Assembly: GCA_035555795.1 (NCBI GenBank)
Contig: DATMGE010000082.1
Span: 1-64,000 of the forward strand
Length of the DNA: 64,000 nucleotides
Source: RCIO01 sp035555795
Lineage (GTDB): Bacteria; Pseudomonadota; Alphaproteobacteria; Rhizobiales; Rhizobiaceae
Direction of reading: 5' to 3'
Shown one piece after another: positions 63,901-64,000 of this stretch. The notes below the pieces were generated by a model, which saw only the letters and a program-made list of their open reading frames with translations, was not told where the DNA came from and did no database searches. A program made the translations under genes and the position numbers. Numbering within the stretch: the stretch's first letter is position 1; the number at the start of each line of letters is the position of its first letter.

Positions 63901-64000
63901 GCTTCGAGCTCTACCAGCAGATGCTGGAGGAGGCGGTGGCCGAGATCCGCAGCGAGGGCAGCGTGTCGGATTCGGGCTGGTCGCCGCAGATTACGGTGGG
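60939..64000 (+). CDS. mfd: Transcription-repair coupling factor Mfd (3' end outside window)
   Basis: About 1020 of an expected ~1150 residues, open to the right edge. The N-terminal UvrB-like part (LPAWDCLPYDRVSPGADAAA) is followed by the CarD-like RNA polymerase-interacting domain (about 488-560; GDIVVHADHGIGRF) and the RecG-like translocase, with Walker A CGDVGFGKTE at about 644, DEEQHFGVKHKERL at about 746, and LQLYQLRGRVGRSKQ-type motif VI. It removes stalled polymerase and recruits UvrA. The ATG at 60939 follows the sdhE stop by one base. Confidence 0.95.
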   Translation, partial: MPLIRPIGLKPGRTGVVIVDGVVDGYAAFALAQIRTEIAPQGPILFVLRDGQRMPAMRDALAFAAPGVPVLELPAWDCLPYDRVSPGADAAARRLDAMAAMAALRKTPHPAFVLTTTNALLQRMSPVAAIEAQVFSAKPGNQVDMNALIARLENSGFERVATVREVGEYAVRGGILDLFAPGSEEALRLDFFGDTLESIRAFDVASQRTTGQRTALVLNVMSEIALTPDAISRFRRAYIEMFGAPSRDDALYAAISEGRRFAGMEHWLPLFHERLETIFDYLPDVPVVYDNLAREALAERHTLIRDYYEARRDQSSGKGMGEAVPYKPVPPEQMYVAPDELDRLAADRLSVDFTAFDTPGSSARAVFHANSHAGRSFAEERADPKVNVFGVTVDHIAALRVSGRRVMVAAWSDGSLDRLGQILAEHGLGGTATVDSLAALEKLPAQQVGFSVLPLETGFEAGDLSVIAEQDVLGDRLVRRRRKRAANFISEVTGLAAGDIVVHADHGIGRFIGLRTIEAAGAPHDCLEIHYAGEDRLFLPVENIELLSRYGSDAAEATLDKLGGGAWQARKAKLKRRLLEIAGQLIRLAAERQMQSAPIILPPEGLYGEFAARFPYDETDDQQNAIDAVVEDLAAGRPMDRLICGDVGFGKTEVALRAAFLAAMDGMQVAVVVPTTLLARQHFKTFAQRFAGLPVAVRQASRMVPAKELAETKKGLAEGTVDIVVGTHALLGSGVTFKNLGMLIIDEEQHFGVKHKERLKELKSDVHVLTLSATPIPRTLQMALTGVRELSLIATPPVDRLAVRTFISPFDPLVIRETLLRERYRGGQSFYVVPRISDLSEVKDFLSGQVPELKVATAHGQMPAGELDDIMNAFYDGQYDVLLSTTIVESGLDIPTANTMIIHRADMFGLAQLYQLRGRVGRSKQRAYALFTLPANRSLTQTAERRLKVMQSLDTLGAGFQLASHDLDIRGAGNLLGEEQSGHIKEVGFELYQQMLEEAVAEIRSEGSVSDSGWSPQITV

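Overview
The window is a gene-dense, GC-rich alphaproteobacterial chromosome segment. Gene content and order point to Hyphomicrobiales (Rhizobiales), probably a Phyllobacteriaceae-type organism such as Mesorhizobium, Chelativorans or Nitratireductor; this is inferred from memory of gene order, not from a search. Supporting clues are exoR, a fused secDF, PopZ, a BA14K protein, GyrA with Ala at the quinolone position, a rhizobial-type intergenic repeat and EcfG-type promoters. No phage, insertion sequence, CRISPR array or integrative element was seen. The only RNA gene is one tRNA-Lys.

Layout. 1-6.8 kb: a partial methyltransferase and a small conserved protein (minus strand), then a PIMT-like protein, TolC, PopZ and ValS. 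7-10.5 kb: exoR, xthA, erpA and dgt. 10.5-25.3 kb: a long plus-strand run of argS, a large SPOR protein, nagZ, scpAB, an orphan ABC ATPase, tatABC, serS, surE, pcm and an NlpD-like LysM/LytM lipoprotein. 25.3-31.8 kb: an AAA ATPase (minus), yajC, fused secDF, homologues of the complex I assembly factors NDUFAF3 and NDUFAF6, a GyrI-like protein and an alpha/beta hydrolase. 32-40.9 kb: a DUF4168 protein, MarC, gyrA, a previously untracked 44-residue membrane protein, coaD, two cyclophilins, a small permease and queA-tgt. 41.1-45 kb: a four-gene ATP-grasp / alpha-E / transglutaminase / Anbu operon. 45-48 kb: glpD, a BA14K protein, tRNA-Lys and a small exported protein. 48.1-53.5 kb: an osmoregulated periplasmic glucan locus, opgG - 52-residue ORF - opgH - opgC. 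53.5-64 kb: ccdA, glmU, glmS, a DUF502 protein, recG (minus), sdhE and mfd (cut by the window end).

How the genes work together. Several sets are functional modules: chromosome condensation (scpAB); protein export (tatABC, yajC-secDF), with a Tat-type signal on OpgG in the same window; cell-wall and division control (nagZ, NlpD-like, SPOR protein); UDP-GlcNAc supply (glmU-glmS); queuosine tRNA modification (queA-tgt); respiratory complex assembly (two NDUFAF homologues, sdhE); and repair (xthA, recG, mfd).

Most interesting signals: the Anbu peptide-modification operon; three candidate general-stress (EcfG/RpoE2) promoters, all with 16-base spacers, in front of the BA14K gene, the 44-residue membrane protein and opgG; a 52-residue ORF at the position occupied by opgI in Rhodobacter; and a tRNA-guanine transglycosylase that has lost three of its four zinc ligands.
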